A DNA stretch of 49,555 nucleotides from Gallionella sp. (GCA_025350705.1 JANXXH010000042.1:1-49555), one strand, 5' to 3'; positions 21,598 through 32,004 are shown, counted from the stretch's first letter. Program-made: numbers and translations. The notes: generated by a model not told the origin, from the sequence alone.

Positions 21598-22722
21598 CTA
21601 CACTGCCTCTTCTACCGCGAATATCCTGCGGTGCTCACGTATCGCATAGCGATCGGTCATGCCGGCGATATAGTCGGCGACCGCGCGAGCGCGGTCGTGT
21701 TCAGCCAAACTTTGAAATTGCGGCGGCAACAAGCGGCTGTCTGCCATGAATACGCCAAACAAGTCGCTGATGATGCGCTGCGCCTTGGCGCTCATGCGCA
21801 GCACGCGGTAGTGGCGGTACAAATGGATACGCAAAAAGTTTTTCAGCGCGCGCTGCTGCTCGTTGATCTCAGGGCTGTATGCGATCAGCGCCGGGGCGCT
21901 GCGCACATCTTCCAGCGTGGCCGGGCGTTGTGAATTGATATTGGATTCGCTCTGCCGAATCAGGTCGGTCACCAGCGTATTGATCATGCGCCGCACGGTT
22001 TCATGCACCACGCGCCGCTCCGGCAAATCGGGATGCAGGCGGCGCACTTCGTGCAAATGTGCCGTCACCAGCGGAACTGTTTCGAATTGCTCCAGCTTGA
22101 CCAAACCCGAACGCAAGCCGTCATCTACATCGTGATTGTTGTAGGCGATCTCGTCGGCGAGGTTGGCGACCTGTGCTTCCAGCGAGGGGCGGCGATTGTT
22201 CAGAAAACGCTCGCCCAACTCGCCCAGACTTGCCGCGTTATCCGCCGAACAATGCTTGAGGATGCCTTCGCGCGTTTCGAAACACAGGTTCAATCCGTCG
22301 AACGCGGCATAGCGCTCTTCCAGCATGTCCACCACGCGCAGCGATTGCAGATTGTGCTCGAATCCGCCGTACGATTTCATGCAGGCATTCAACGCATCCT
22401 GCCCGGCATGACCGAACGGAGTATGCCCGAGATCGTGCGCCAGCGAGATCGCTTCAGAGAGGTCTTCGTTCAGGTGTAAACGCCGCGCGATGGAACGCGC
22501 GATCTGTGCCACTTCGATGCTGTGCGTAAGACGGGTGCGAAACAAATCGCCTTCGTGATTCACAAATACCTGGGTCTTGTATTCGAGACGGCGGAATGCG
22601 CCGGAATGGATGATGCGGTCGCGGTCACGCTGGAATTCGCTGCGCCCTTGCGGCGCATCTTCGGCTACTTGCCGCCCTCGCGAATTGCCCTCAGAGACAG
22701 CGTAAGTTACGAGTTCAGCCAT
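21598..22722 (-). CDS. dgt: Deoxyguanosinetriphosphate triphosphohydrolase-like protein
   Basis: HD-domain dNTP triphosphohydrolase. Seen: an N-terminal basic region ([26 protein letters not shown]) typical of the dGTPase family, then [15 protein letters not shown] with the metal-binding His, and [19 protein letters not shown] with the HD pair. 374 residues, the shorter dGTPase-like type that occurs beside aroB in betaproteobacteria. It starts 8 bases inside the aroB 3' end, so it is co-transcribed with aroK and aroB. Substrate preference among dNTPs is not visible. Confidence 0.93.
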   Translation of the reverse strand: MAELVTYAVSEGNSRGRQVAEDAPQGRSEFQRDRDRIIHSGAFRRLEYKTQVFVNHEGDLFRTRLTHSIEVAQIARSIARRLHLNEDLSEAISLAHDLGHTPFGHAGQDALNACMKSYGGFEHNLQSLRVVDMLEERYAAFDGLNLCFETREGILKHCSADNAASLGELGERFLNNRRPSLEAQVANLADEIAYNNHDVDDGLRSGLVKLEQFETVPLVTAHLHEVRRLHPDLPERRVVHETVRRMINTLVTDLIRQSESNINSQRPATLEDVRSAPALIAYSPEINEQQRALKNFLRIHLYRHYRVLRMSAKAQRIISDLFGVFMADSRLLPPQFQSLAEHDRARAVADYIAGMTDRYAIREHRRIFAVEEAV

Positions 22723-23800
22723 ATGTACATGCTTCTATGGTCTGTTGCAAAAGTGCAGAAGGAACATCGCCGTAAACCACGGCATTGCCGATTTGTTTGA
22801 GCAGCACGAAGCGCATCTTGCCGCCCTCCACTTTCTTGTCCAGCCCCATCAATTCCTGATATTTGTCCGCACCCAGATCGGGCGCGACCACCGGCAACCT
22901 GGCGCGCTCGAACAGCTTGCGTATGCGCGCCACATCCTGCACGCTGATCCAGCCCAGGCGTTGCGACAGGTCCGCCGCCATCACTGTGCCCGCCGCGACG
23001 CCTTCACCATGCAGCCAGTTGCCATAACCCATGCCCGATTCGATCGCGTGGCCGAAAGTGTGACCCAGATTCAGCAGCGCGCGTTCACCGCTTTCACGTT
23101 CGTCCGCCGCGACGACCTCGGCCTTGTTCTGGCAACTGCGCGCGATCGCGTATTGCAGTGCGGCGGTATCGCGCGCCAGCAATTTATCCATGTTCTGTTC
23201 CAGCCATTCGAGGAAAGGCAGATCGCGGATCAAACCATACTTGATAACCTCGGCCAAGCCTGCCGCCAATTCCTTGTCCGGCAGCGTGTCCAGCGTGGAT
23301 GTATCCGCCAGCACCACCTGCGGCTGATAGAACGCGCCTATAATGTTTTTGCCGAGCGGATGGTTGATGCCGGTCTTGCCGCCCACTGAAGAATCGACCT
23401 GCGCCAGCAGCGTGGTCGGGATCTGGATGAAAGGCACGCCGCGCAAATAAGTCGCTGCCGCATAGCCGGTCATGTCGCCGATCACGCCGCCGCCCAGCGC
23501 GATCAGCGGTGTGCTGCGCTCGCAACGATTGTTGAGCAGCGCGTCGTAGATCAGATTCAGCGTTTCAAAATTTTTATATTCTTCTCCATCCGGCAGAATG
23601 ACGGTCACGCTGCTGACACCGATGGCCTGCAAGGTATGTTGAAGCTTATCAAGATACAGCGGTGCGACCGTGGTATTGGTAACGATGGCCCCCCGCTTGC
23701 GCGGCACATGCGCTTTCAGCAATTCTGCTTGATCGAGCAGGCCGCTGCCGATATGTATCGGATAACTTCGTTCGCCCAATCCTACTGTCAATGTTTGCAT
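22715..23800 (-). CDS. aroB: 3-dehydroquinate synthase
   Basis: Second step of the shikimate pathway: DAHP to 3-dehydroquinate, using NAD and a divalent metal. Seen: the NAD-binding [39 protein letters not shown], and the metal-site segments [16 protein letters not shown] and GEGVAAG. The ATG at 23800 (MQTLTVG) is chosen because GGGGA lies just upstream; the longer frame would begin with a TTG at 23821. 361 residues, normal. Ten bases after aroK and overlapping dgt. Confidence 0.97.
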   Translation of the reverse strand: MQTLTVGLGERSYPIHIGSGLLDQAELLKAHVPRKRGAIVTNTTVAPLYLDKLQHTLQAIGVSSVTVILPDGEEYKNFETLNLIYDALLNNRCERSTPLIALGGGVIGDMTGYAAATYLRGVPFIQIPTTLLAQVDSSVGGKTGINHPLGKNIIGAFYQPQVVLADTSTLDTLPDKELAAGLAEVIKYGLIRDLPFLEWLEQNMDKLLARDTAALQYAIARSCQNKAEVVAADERESGERALLNLGHTFGHAIESGMGYGNWLHGEGVAAGTVMAADLSQRLGWISVQDVARIRKLFERARLPVVAPDLGADKYQELMGLDKKVEGGKMRFVLLKQIGNAVVYGDVPSALLQQTIEACTYG

Positions 23801-23810
23801 GATTCCCCGG

Positions 23811-24404
23811 TCAACTTCCAAGACAACTTTTTCTGAATGATTCGATTTCGTCCACCAGATGCAACATCAAAGCATGCGCGCTCTGTTTGCCGCTCTGGAC
23901 GACGATATCTGCCACCTGCCGGTAAAGCGGGTCGCGCTGGTTAAACAATTCGGTCAGCCTGGCGTGTGGATCGTTGGTCTGCAGCAGCGGGCGATTGCGG
24001 TCATGCCGGGTGCGTTGCCATAGATCGTGCACGCTCGCCTTCAGGTAGATGACGATCCCGTTCTGTTGCAGCATCGTACGGTTTTGTTCCTCCAGCACCG
24101 CGCCTCCACCGGTCGCCAGCACCATGTTATCGCGCCCGGCCAGATCGCGAATGGCTGCAGTCTCGCGCAAACGAAATCCGGCTTCGCCTTCGATATCGAA
24201 TATGTGCGTAACCGTCACGCCGGTGCGATTGATGATCTCCTCATCGCTGTCCACAAATATCTTGTCCAGATGCTTGGCCAGCGCCCGCCCCATCGTGGTC
24301 TTGCCGGAGCCCATCATGCCCACCAGGATCAGGTTGCCGGACTCGAGCTTGCGGCCATGTTTCAGGAGATGAGATGTGCTATCGTTCTCTTGGTCGATCT
24401 GCAT
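23811..24404 (-). CDS. aroK: Shikimate kinase
   Basis: Phosphorylates shikimate with ATP. Seen: Walker [13 protein letters not shown] (about residues 29-40), the shikimate-binding DSDEEI and GFRLRE motifs, ATGGGAV, and the LID arginine region ([13 protein letters not shown]). 197 residues, slightly longer than usual because of an N-terminal extension of about 20 residues; a start a few codons inside is possible. First gene of aroK-aroB-dgt. A terminator upstream (24427-24457) separates it from the Ig-like gene, so it needs its own promoter or readthrough from the pil side. Confidence 0.95.
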   Translation of the reverse strand: MQIDQENDSTSHLLKHGRKLESGNLILVGMMGSGKTTMGRALAKHLDKIFVDSDEEIINRTGVTVTHIFDIEGEAGFRLRETAAIRDLAGRDNMVLATGGGAVLEEQNRTMLQQNGIVIYLKASVHDLWQRTRHDRNRPLLQTNDPHARLTELFNQRDPLYRQVADIVVQSGKQSAHALMLHLVDEIESFRKSCLGS

Positions 24405-24426
24405 GCCGCATATTGTAAACGATAAT

Positions 24427-24457
24427 AACGAAAGCCCGGACTGGCCTGGCTTTCGTT
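24427..24457 (-). terminator. Terminator downstream of the Ig-like lipoprotein gene
   Basis: A perfect 10-bp stem, AACGAAAGCC (24427-24436) and GGCTTTCGTT (24448-24457), with an 11-base loop; on the minus strand the right arm ends CTTTCGTTATTAT. It lies 18 bases after the stop of the gene at 24475 and before aroK. Confidence 0.75.
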
Positions 24458-24474
24458 AAATCAAATCCTGCGTA

Positions 24475-26604
24475 CTAGAACTTAAAGGGTGACGGAGGTA
24501 ATACGCAAGGTACGCTGTCAGCTTTGGATGCCACCAACCGCCAATCCAGTTGGCCTACTGCGGGGGAACCCTGTACCACCGTTTGGGCGCGTATCCTGGC
24601 TACGACCCAGTTCGCACTGGACTTGGTATAAGTCAGGTTAAACTTGGCCAGGCCGGTCTCATCGGTCGTCGCCGTCCCGGCCAGGTCGATCGGGTTCGTC
24701 GAGGCCAACGTCCCCGCCCATGAATTCAGCGGAGTGAGTTGACCGTCTTTGATTCCCGTTCCTAGTGCCGCAGCACCGGTAGCGTAATATTTCCTGACAC
24801 CGTCTTCGCCAGCATCCAGGATCAAGTTCTGGTTTGTATCCTCGGTATAAAATGTCCCGCCATTGCCGGCAACCCAGGCAAGAGCGACGGGATCCCAAAC
24901 AAAACCATCCGGATCCCATACACATCCCGAGCCGGTGCTCCACGCAATTGGCGAGACGCTGATGTTGACCACGGTTCCCTTCGGCGCAGGACTGCCGTTT
25001 GAATCGGCAACCAGAACGGACATCGGGAAGGAATAGATGGTGCTGGTGTCGCCCAAATCGATGATTTTGGTGGCCTGGCCGAAGGCCACCGAACCCGCCG
25101 TGCCGCCTACGACAATGGCCGCGTCGGTGCTCGACGTTGTGCCAGTTCCTCCTATAAGTGTCGTTGCAATCGCGGTGCCTATCACACTGGCGCGAATCTG
25201 AACCCCTGTCGAAGCTGAAGACAGCGAACCGGATGTAAATACCGTCGGTGATGCTCCCAGGGCGAGACCATTCATCGTTGTCGAAGCAGAATACACCACC
25301 ACCGGCGAGACGGTTTCGCCCGAGCCGGTGCCGGTGCCGCTGACTATCTCAAAGCCAACCGGCAAACCACCCACGGGCTGATTATTTGCGTCATACACCA
25401 TGGCGGTCAGATTCGAATAGCCTACTGTGGAGCCCACGCTCTTGGGTATCACCGTGGGAAATGCCTGCAGCGTAATCTTGGACGCAATCTTCGCGGTGAT
25501 CCCCACCGTGAGCGTGTCAGTAGGGGTTCCGGTGGTTGAATCAAGCACTTCAACAATGGCATTCCCTGCTGCAGCCGATTGTAATGTTGCGGTTGCGATA
25601 GCTCCGGCATTGGTTGTTACTATCAGATATGCCGTTCCGACTCCCGTACCCGGTGCCGCAACGATCGTACCCGGTGGCGCACCAGACCAATAGCCTATCG
25701 TTGTGGCGAACAGCACGGTGGTTGTGGGGAGGGGCGCAGTGACCTCCACATCCAATGAGTCGCCGAGTTGCATCGCGCTGTTTTTGGGATTGACAGGGAC
25801 TAGGGGCGTCCCGCCATTCAGCGTCAGATGGCTGATGTTAAAGGTGCCGCCGGTCAGTGCAACTGTATAGTTGAGGGTTGCCGTGACGCCCGCTGCTGCG
25901 GCGCTCACGGTCACTGCACCGATCGCCCCTCCTCCAACAGAGACAGTAAGCACGCCGCTCGCATTCGTCGTGCCCGAAGCCGGGGTGAATGTCACTGTTC
26001 CGCCAGGGCCAGGGATGAGGATGGGTGTTTGGGTCAGCGTCACTGCGGCACCTGAAATCGCATTACCCGCTGCGTCTTTCGCAGTGATGGTCAGCGTAGC
26101 CGGCGACGCACCGCCAATGGCTATCGATGTGCTGGTCGAGCTCAATGTGAGCGTAGAACCCACGATCTGCACCGGCAGCAACGCAGTGGCGGCGCCCGAT
26201 GTTGCGGTTATGGTCGCGGTTCGATTAGTCTGGTTTGCAGCGCCGACACCGGAATAGAAAGTTGTCGTGGCTCTGCCTGTGGCATCAGTGATGAGTGTCG
26301 AAGTGGTGAGCATGCCCGAACTGGCGCTGAGGGTTATCGTCGCACCCGATACTGCCGCATTGCTTGCATCTACCGCAATAACGGTGATCGTAGTGAAAGT
26401 TGCGTTATCGGTTTTAATCGTCAGCGGATTGCCTGATATCTGGATATTGGCGACTGTCGCTGATCCAGTCACCGGCGGTGGCGTTGTCACCACTGTGGTT
26501 CCGCCGCCTGAGTTACTGCAACCGGCAAGAACCGCAAGCGCAATTGCCAACAAGAACGTCGCCGGGAAGTTAGTGATTTTTTGACTGAAAAAAAAGTCCT
26601 GCAT
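24475..26604 (-). CDS. Ig-like (Big_1/invasin-type) repeat lipoprotein
   Basis: A 709-residue exported protein. Seen: a type II signal peptide ending in the lipobox LAGC (Cys29), a Gly/Thr linker, and several Ig-like modules with the pattern TITVIAVDASNAAVSGATI ... TDATGRATTTF and LTITAKDAAGNAISGAAVTL ... TTNASGVLTV, typical of bacterial Ig-like group 1 domains. Near residue 600 a calcium-loop-like DTNQNLILDAGED occurs, and a Cys lies on each side of it (GSGCVWDP, VPCVLPP). The body is Ser/Thr/Ala/Gly-rich. GGGAG precedes the ATG. It sits alone between pilQ (242-base gap) and aroK, bounded by a terminator. Surface or pilus-associated adhesion is plausible but inferred only from position and domains. 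Confidence 0.8.
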   Translation of the reverse strand: MQDFFFSQKITNFPATFLLAIALAVLAGCSNSGGGTTVVTTPPPVTGSATVANIQISGNPLTIKTDNATFTTITVIAVDASNAAVSGATITLSASSGMLTTSTLITDATGRATTTFYSGVGAANQTNRTATITATSGAATALLPVQIVGSTLTLSSTSTSIAIGGASPATLTITAKDAAGNAISGAAVTLTQTPILIPGPGGTVTFTPASGTTNASGVLTVSVGGGAIGAVTVSAAAAGVTATLNYTVALTGGTFNISHLTLNGGTPLVPVNPKNSAMQLGDSLDVEVTAPLPTTTVLFATTIGYWSGAPPGTIVAAPGTGVGTAYLIVTTNAGAIATATLQSAAAGNAIVEVLDSTTGTPTDTLTVGITAKIASKITLQAFPTVIPKSVGSTVGYSNLTAMVYDANNQPVGGLPVGFEIVSGTGTGSGETVSPVVVYSASTTMNGLALGASPTVFTSGSLSSASTGVQIRASVIGTAIATTLIGGTGTTSSTDAAIVVGGTAGSVAFGQATKIIDLGDTSTIYSFPMSVLVADSNGSPAPKGTVVNISVSPIAWSTGSGCVWDPDGFVWDPVALAWVAGNGGTFYTEDTNQNLILDAGEDGVRKYYATGAAALGTGIKDGQLTPLNSWAGTLASTNPIDLAGTATTDETGLAKFNLTYTKSSANWVVARIRAQTVVQGSPAVGQLDWRLVASKADSVPCVLPPSPFKF

Positions 26605-26845
26605 GTTTCATCTCCCGTTCACGTTTGATGCGAAATGATTCTTTGCATAATCCAATGATGTGCTGCGAACAAAAATTGCCTTTATGCCTGATGTGCATAT
26701 TGACTCACCTGATACTCCCTTACAAATCAAACCGGACAAGCGGGCAAACCCATCTGATAAACGGGTACACAGAATATTTATTTCCAGCATTTCCGAATGC
26801 CCGCCAGCTTCGATAACGCAGGAACAAGCATCGATTACACTTACA

Positions 26846-29005
26846 TTAACGTAAATTCATTGCTTCTTTTATGATCTTGGGCGTAATAAAGATCAGCAAT
26901 TCGCCCTTGTTATCAATCTTTGCGCTGCTTCGAAAAAGTGCGCCCAGAAACGGTATGTCCCCAAGAAACGGCACTTTATTCACGCCGTCGCTTTGAACCT
27001 GGCTAAACACGCCGCCGATCACCACCGTGCCGCCGTTTTCCACCAGCACCTGGGTGGTTACCCTGTTGGTATCGATGCTGGGTACACCTGCATACAAAGT
27101 GCCGACCGAATCTTTGTTCACTTTGATATCCATGATGACATTGTCATCCGGCGTGATTTGCGGTTTGACCGACAGACTCAAAGTCGCAGCTTTGAATGCC
27201 ACATTCGTAGCACCGCTGCTGCTGGCCTGCTGATATGGCACTTCGGTGCCCGTTGCAATCGTGGCTTCGGTCTGATCCGATGTCACAACGCGCGGACTGG
27301 AAATAACCTTGCCCTTGCTGTCGGTTTCGAGCGCGGTCAGTTCTACAGACAGCAATTTGCTCATCGAGCTGTTGAACAAAAGCATGGAAAATGCACCGGC
27401 AGTACCCGCAGACGGCAAATTGACATTAGGCGTATTGACAGGTGTTACCGTCGTGCTAAGCAATGGCGAGCCGGACAATGTTGCGGTACTGGCACCAATA
27501 TTTCCATTGAGACTACCATTGGTTCCATTCAGCGTGAATGTGTCGAGGGAGTTGTAGCCCAGCCTCACACCCAGATTCTTGCCAAACTTGTCCGATGCCT
27601 CAACCACGCGTGCTTCGATCATCACCTGGCGTATCGGCACGTCGATTTGCTTGATCAGTTTGCGTGCCTCATCAAGATGCGAGGGCGTGTCTTGAATAAA
27701 CACGGTGTTGGTGCGTGCATCCACTACTGCGCTACCGCGCTTGGAAAGCATGCGCTGCTTGTCGTTGGTTAACATCGCTGCCACCGCATCGCCTTTTTGA
27801 TAACTGATCTGGAAGCTCTCGGTGTGCAGTTCTTCCAGTTCGGCTATTTCCTGATGCGCGGACAAATCTAATTTTTCCTTGGCGGCGATCTCTTCGCGAG
27901 GTGCGACCTGGATCACGTTGCCATTCTTGCGCATATCCAATCCGCGGCTCTGCAGGATGATGTCAAAAGCCTGATCCCATGGCACATCTTTCAAACGCAG
28001 GGTCAGATTTCCGGTCACGGTATCGCTGATCACCATGTTTGTTTCGATGAAATCGGCAATCACATTCAGTGCTTCACGAACGTCGATCTTTTGGAAATTC
28101 AATGTCAGCTTTTCGCCCGTATATCCCTCCTTCTTGCTCTTCTCCTTTTTATCAGCTTCCGCAGCAATCGGCTTCACTTCGACGATGAACTTATTGTCAG
28201 TCTGATATGCCGAATGCTCCCATTTACCCTTGGGCTCGATCACCATACGCACGTTGTCGCCCTGCACAAAGGTATCCACGCCCTGTACCGGAGTTGCAAA
28301 ATCGACCACATCCAGTTTGCGTTGCAAATTGAGCGGCAAGTTGGTTTTGAGAAAGTCGATTATCAACGAGGCGCCCTGTTGCCGCATATCAATTCCAATA
28401 CCCGAATCGGAAAGGTCGACCTGGATGCGCCCTTCGCCATTTTTACCTCGACGAAAATCTATGTCGCGTAATTCATGTTGTTGAGTGCCTTGTCTTGGCT
28501 CGGCAAAGCGCGCAGTGCTTGCCGTCACTGCAGGCTTGTTATGCAAGGTGATCAGAAGGTTATTTCCATCAACCTTGGTTTCGTAGGCCAACATTTGATT
28601 AAGGTTAATCACCAGCCGGGTGCGGTTGCCCGCCTGAACGATATTGGCGCTACGCAAATCTCCTTCAGTGAAACCTTGTGTTGATTTACCCATCCCGTTT
28701 GCAGTATTAGGGAAATCAAACGCAATACGCGGAGGAGTATTGATGGAAAACCCCGCGGGCAAACTTGCCAGAGGCTGCGCTAGTTCGACCCTGATGATTG
28801 TCGTTCCGTTACCAGTACTGACATTCATCGCAGTAATGCTGTTCTGCGCATCTGCGTTTGCCTGTGTACCCAATATACCAAATGCGATGGCCAACCCCAG
28901 CAATCGAACCGCATCTTGAACCAATTTATGGAAGGCACTTCCGGCCCCTTGCGGGTGGAATGGTCCGGAGAATGAATTTATGGCAAAGTCAGTAAACTGT
29001 CTCAT
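26846..29005 (-). CDS. pilQ: Type IV pilus secretin PilQ
   Basis: Outer-membrane secretin through which type IV pili exit. 719 residues. Seen: an N-terminal export signal (about 36-52, LLGLAIAFGILGTQANA), two AMIN domains (about 55-160 and 180-270) that bind peptidoglycan, a secretin/TonB short N-terminal domain (KLTLNFQKIDVREALNVIADF), an N1 domain and the C-terminal secretin domain with VEARVVEASDKFGKNLGVRLG, VENGGTVVIGGVF and VPFLGDIPFLGALFR. It overlaps the pilP stop by one base (TAATG), indicating coupling. Last gene of pilMNOPQ. Confidence 0.97.
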   Translation of the reverse strand: MRQFTDFAINSFSGPFHPQGAGSAFHKLVQDAVRLLGLAIAFGILGTQANADAQNSITAMNVSTGNGTTIIRVELAQPLASLPAGFSINTPPRIAFDFPNTANGMGKSTQGFTEGDLRSANIVQAGNRTRLVINLNQMLAYETKVDGNNLLITLHNKPAVTASTARFAEPRQGTQQHELRDIDFRRGKNGEGRIQVDLSDSGIGIDMRQQGASLIIDFLKTNLPLNLQRKLDVVDFATPVQGVDTFVQGDNVRMVIEPKGKWEHSAYQTDNKFIVEVKPIAAEADKKEKSKKEGYTGEKLTLNFQKIDVREALNVIADFIETNMVISDTVTGNLTLRLKDVPWDQAFDIILQSRGLDMRKNGNVIQVAPREEIAAKEKLDLSAHQEIAELEELHTESFQISYQKGDAVAAMLTNDKQRMLSKRGSAVVDARTNTVFIQDTPSHLDEARKLIKQIDVPIRQVMIEARVVEASDKFGKNLGVRLGYNSLDTFTLNGTNGSLNGNIGASTATLSGSPLLSTTVTPVNTPNVNLPSAGTAGAFSMLLFNSSMSKLLSVELTALETDSKGKVISSPRVVTSDQTEATIATGTEVPYQQASSSGATNVAFKAATLSLSVKPQITPDDNVIMDIKVNKDSVGTLYAGVPSIDTNRVTTQVLVENGGTVVIGGVFSQVQSDGVNKVPFLGDIPFLGALFRSSAKIDNKGELLIFITPKIIKEAMNLR

Positions 29006-29532
29006 TATTTTGCTCCTAATCCTTCAATTAATTGCAGGCTGTTTATGCGTTCCGTCCAGTCACCCGAGCTGTCTTGAACCATCTCTTTGATTTTCACTTC
29101 TGTTTCGGTTATTTCTTTTATCAAACCAAAGTTCAAACCGGCATGGTTGCCTGCTTTAACCCGATACAGCTTGGCATCGGGAGCGCGTAATACCGCATAG
29201 CCTACTTTAGCCTTGTAAAGGTAACCAACCATTTGAAGGCTTTCGAGTGGAAATTCTTCCAAAGCCTCTTTGGGACGATCAAAGTCCGGTTGATTTTGCC
29301 CCTTTCCTGCGCCGGGAGGCTTCTCTGGCTTGCGGGGCTTGAAAGGATCAGGCAAATTTGTTTCATTGTTGTAAGGGAAATATTCATAAGGCTTCACCTC
29401 TGGCGGAGGCTCTATTTTTCCGCGCATACCCTCACCGGAACTTTTGACGAAATCGCGCAAATCCTGAAATTCTTCTCCTCCACACGCTGTCAGTAATATC
29501 GAAACAAAAAAAACAAAATGAATTATTTTCAT
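29005..29532 (-). CDS. pilP: Type IV pilus assembly lipoprotein PilP
   Basis: Periplasm-facing lipoprotein that links the PilMNO platform to PilQ. 175 residues. Seen: a lipoprotein signal with lipobox LTAC (Cys17), a disordered Pro/Lys/Glu-rich stretch (about 40-90), and a C-terminal beta domain (LESLQMVGYLYKAKVGYAVL ... YRVKAGNHAGLNFGLIKEI) characteristic of PilP. Overlaps pilO by four bases and pilQ by one. Confidence 0.96.
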   Translation of the reverse strand: MKIIHFVFFVSILLTACGGEEFQDLRDFVKSSGEGMRGKIEPPPEVKPYEYFPYNNETNLPDPFKPRKPEKPPGAGKGQNQPDFDRPKEALEEFPLESLQMVGYLYKAKVGYAVLRAPDAKLYRVKAGNHAGLNFGLIKEITETEVKIKEMVQDSSGDWTERINSLQLIEGLGAK

Positions 29533-30173
29533 TTTGCCCCCGCCGGCTTGGCAGCCTTCTTCTGTGCGGCCACTTCTGAATCATCCAGGTAACGAAAAGT
29601 CCTAGCTGTCGCATCCATGATCAATGAATTTGCTCCAGGATTTATCGCTATATCATTAAGCGTGACGATGCGCGGCAACATCGCAATATCGCTGGCAAAC
29701 TTGCCAATGTCATCATAATTTCCCGTCACCTTGATGGTGATCGGCTGTTCGGCAAACGCCCCATTCATCGTTTCACCACCGGGGCGGAACAGTTCGAACT
29801 GAAGCCCGCGCCCCAAACCAGCCTGGTTGATATCGGTCAATAACGCATCCATTTCCGATTTGCTTGGCAGTTGTTTGAGTAGCGCGCCAAATGATTCCTG
29901 TGTTTCATTAAGTTGTTTCTTGATCAAGTCCAGGTTGATCGCCTGTTTCTTTTTTGCCAGGAACGTTTCCTTCAACTGACCTTCCTCATCCTGGACTTTG
30001 CCCAAAGTTTCCAATTGATCCTGCCAAATCAGCAGCGCACCCGCAACAACCACTGCAACAAATAATGCCACGAATGCAATAATTTTTGCCGGCCAAGGCC
30101 ACGCACCGGGTGTTTTCGGATTTAAGTTCTTCAGGTCGATTAGACTTTGCTTCAGGCCATCCAAGTTCATCAT
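29529..30173 (-). CDS. pilO: Type IV pilus inner-membrane protein PilO
   Basis: Partner of PilN in the inner-membrane alignment complex. 214 residues. Seen: one transmembrane helix at about 28-50 (KIIAFVALFVAVVVAGALLI), a coiled-coil segment (KETFLAKKKQAINLDLIKKQ) and a periplasmic ferredoxin-like fold (ITIKVTGNYDDIGKFASDIA). Five bases after pilN. Confidence 0.96.
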   Translation of the reverse strand: MMNLDGLKQSLIDLKNLNPKTPGAWPWPAKIIAFVALFVAVVVAGALLIWQDQLETLGKVQDEEGQLKETFLAKKKQAINLDLIKKQLNETQESFGALLKQLPSKSEMDALLTDINQAGLGRGLQFELFRPGGETMNGAFAEQPITIKVTGNYDDIGKFASDIAMLPRIVTLNDIAINPGANSLIMDATARTFRYLDDSEVAAQKKAAKPAGAK

Positions 30174-30178
30174 GACAC

Positions 30179-30802
30179 CTAATTCTTAGCGCCAGCAGGT
30201 TTGGCGGGGGGTGGGGCAGCTGCATTCTGCGGCTTGGTCGCATCCTGTGGCTTGGATGCATCCGGCTTGGTCAAGTTGAAGTTCATCGTAAATTCGCTGA
30301 TGCGGCCTCCTGCTGCGCTGGTAGCATGAATTTCTACCAATGTAGGCGTATCGAGCCAAGGAGAGTCATCAATCGCCCGCATCAATGTAGAAATACGCGC
30401 ATTGGACTGCGCATAGCCAACCAAATTGATTCTATTGCCTGCCTGCCTGAGCGACTTGAGATATATCCCGTCCGGCAAGATGCGCAACATCTGATCAAGC
30501 AGATGCACCACATCTGAACGTGTACTTTGCAAACTTTCCACAACATTTTTGCGTGCCAATAAAGCTTGTGTTTCAGCGCGGAGCTTGTTGATTTCCTCAA
30601 TTTGCTTATCCAATACCGCAGTTTCTTGTTTCAGGTATGCATTGCGTCTTTCCTGATAGGAAATCTGGGTGCTGATTGCAACTTGCACAGACCCTACTAA
30701 CAAGGCCGCCAGCACCACAGAAATCACGCTTAACGCGATAAATTGGATCTGGCGAGCGCGACGCTTTTCAGCACGATGCGGTAATAGGTTTACGCGTATC
30801 AC
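30179..30802 (-). CDS. pilN: Type IV pilus inner-membrane protein PilN
   Basis: 207 residues. The first residues IRVNLLPHRAEKR form the conserved cytoplasmic PilM-binding motif of PilN. A transmembrane helix follows (about 23-45), then a coiled coil (ISYQERRNAYLKQETAVLDK) and a periplasmic domain. The C-terminus is a low-complexity Pro/Ala/Lys/Asp tail (KPDASKPQDATKPQNAAAPP) that is longer than in most PilN proteins. Overlaps pilM by four bases (ATGA). Confidence 0.96.
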   Translation of the reverse strand: MIRVNLLPHRAEKRRARQIQFIALSVISVVLAALLVGSVQVAISTQISYQERRNAYLKQETAVLDKQIEEINKLRAETQALLARKNVVESLQSTRSDVVHLLDQMLRILPDGIYLKSLRQAGNRINLVGYAQSNARISTLMRAIDDSPWLDTPTLVEIHATSAAGGRISEFTMNFNLTKPDASKPQDATKPQNAAAPPPAKPAGAKN

Positions 30803-31902
30803 TGTGGGTCAAACCTCCGCATAGCCAAGCCGCAAGCAATGATCAACGAAGGTGCATCAGCTTGTAATTGCCTTGGTTTGATTCGACCCGCTAGCGTCAT
30901 CAAAGCAAACGGATTCGCTACCATGGTGCTTACCTGAGTTTTGGTTGCCACTTCATCATCCAATCCAGGCAGTGCCGCACATCCGCCCGAGAGCACGATG
31001 TAATCCACTTCATGGTATTGTGTCGACGTGAAAAAAAACTGTAATGCACGAGCGATTTCCGTCACCACGTTTTCACGGAAGGGCGACAGGACATCGCTCT
31101 CATAATTATCCGGCAACCCGCCACTTCGCTTTGCTGACTCAGCCTCTTCTGCAGACAAACCGAACACAGTTTGGATCTGCTGCGTCAATTGCGCGCCACC
31201 TACCTGCTGATCCCTCGAATATACCGATTGGCCATTACGCAAAACATTGACGTTCATCACGTTCGCGCCTATGTCTATCAGCGCCACGCACCTGTCAACA
31301 GCGCCATCGGGGAGCTGGAGGCGTATCTGCTCAAAAGCCATCTCGGCCGCATAGGGCTCAACATCCATGACTACTGTTTTAAGTCCGGCCATCTGAGCTG
31401 CCGCTACACGATCCTCGACATTGGCCTTACGTGAAGCGGCCAACAATACTTCCAACTCCTCGGTATTATCAGGTGATGGGCCGATCACCTGGAAGTCGAG
31501 ATTAACTTCTTCCAACGCAAACGGTATATACTGATTCGCTTCAGATTCGACTTGATATTCCAGATCCTCATCGCGAAGACCGGCAGGCAATAGTATCTTT
31601 TTGGAAATCACCGCCGCTGCGGGCAGCGCCAAGCTTATTGTCTTGATACGCGTACCCATTCGCTTCCAGGCGTTGTGCATGCATTCGGAGACGGCTTCAA
31701 GATTAATAATATTGCCATCAGTGATTGCATCTTTAGGCAACAGTTCGATCGCATAACGCTCAACAGTGTAACCGCCTTTTTTTTTGGGCGACTCGCTCAG
31801 CTCGACAATTTTGACCGATGACGCACTGATATCCACGCCTATCAGAGGTGGTGCTTTAGCCCACAAAAAGTCCAAAGGGATGTCAAAATTTACTTTAATC
31901 AT
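30799..31902 (-). CDS. pilM: Type IV pilus assembly protein PilM
   Basis: Cytoplasmic actin-like ATPase that recruits PilN. 367 residues. Seen: phosphate-1 motif LIGVDISASSVKIVELS, phosphate-2 region CVALIDIGANVMNVNVL, and the adenosine motif YIVLSGGCAALPGLDDEV. First gene of pilMNOPQ, divergent from mrcA as in many beta- and gammaproteobacteria. A sigma-70-like promoter is visible at 31940-31968. Confidence 0.97.
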   Translation of the reverse strand: MIKVNFDIPLDFLWAKAPPLIGVDISASSVKIVELSESPKKKGGYTVERYAIELLPKDAITDGNIINLEAVSECMHNAWKRMGTRIKTISLALPAAAVISKKILLPAGLRDEDLEYQVESEANQYIPFALEEVNLDFQVIGPSPDNTEELEVLLAASRKANVEDRVAAAQMAGLKTVVMDVEPYAAEMAFEQIRLQLPDGAVDRCVALIDIGANVMNVNVLRNGQSVYSRDQQVGGAQLTQQIQTVFGLSAEEAESAKRSGGLPDNYESDVLSPFRENVVTEIARALQFFFTSTQYHEVDYIVLSGGCAALPGLDDEVATKTQVSTMVANPFALMTLAGRIKPRQLQADAPSLIIACGLAMRRFDPQ

Positions 31903-31939
31903 TGACTGGTTAGCGCCCTATTTGTATAAAGTGGTTTAA

Positions 31940-31968
31940 ATCCTAGCAATAACTATAAATCGTGTAAA
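31940..31968 (-). promoter_or_regulatory. Promoter candidate for the pilMNOPQ operon
   Basis: On the minus strand TTTACA (31968-31963), 17 bases, TAGGAT (31945-31940). It matches the consensus at 5 of 6 and 4 of 6 positions, 38 bases before the pilM ATG. Confidence 0.5.
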
Positions 31969-32004
31969 GCTATTTTTGGGGGTTATTTATATCCGAAGAG
32001 CCGA

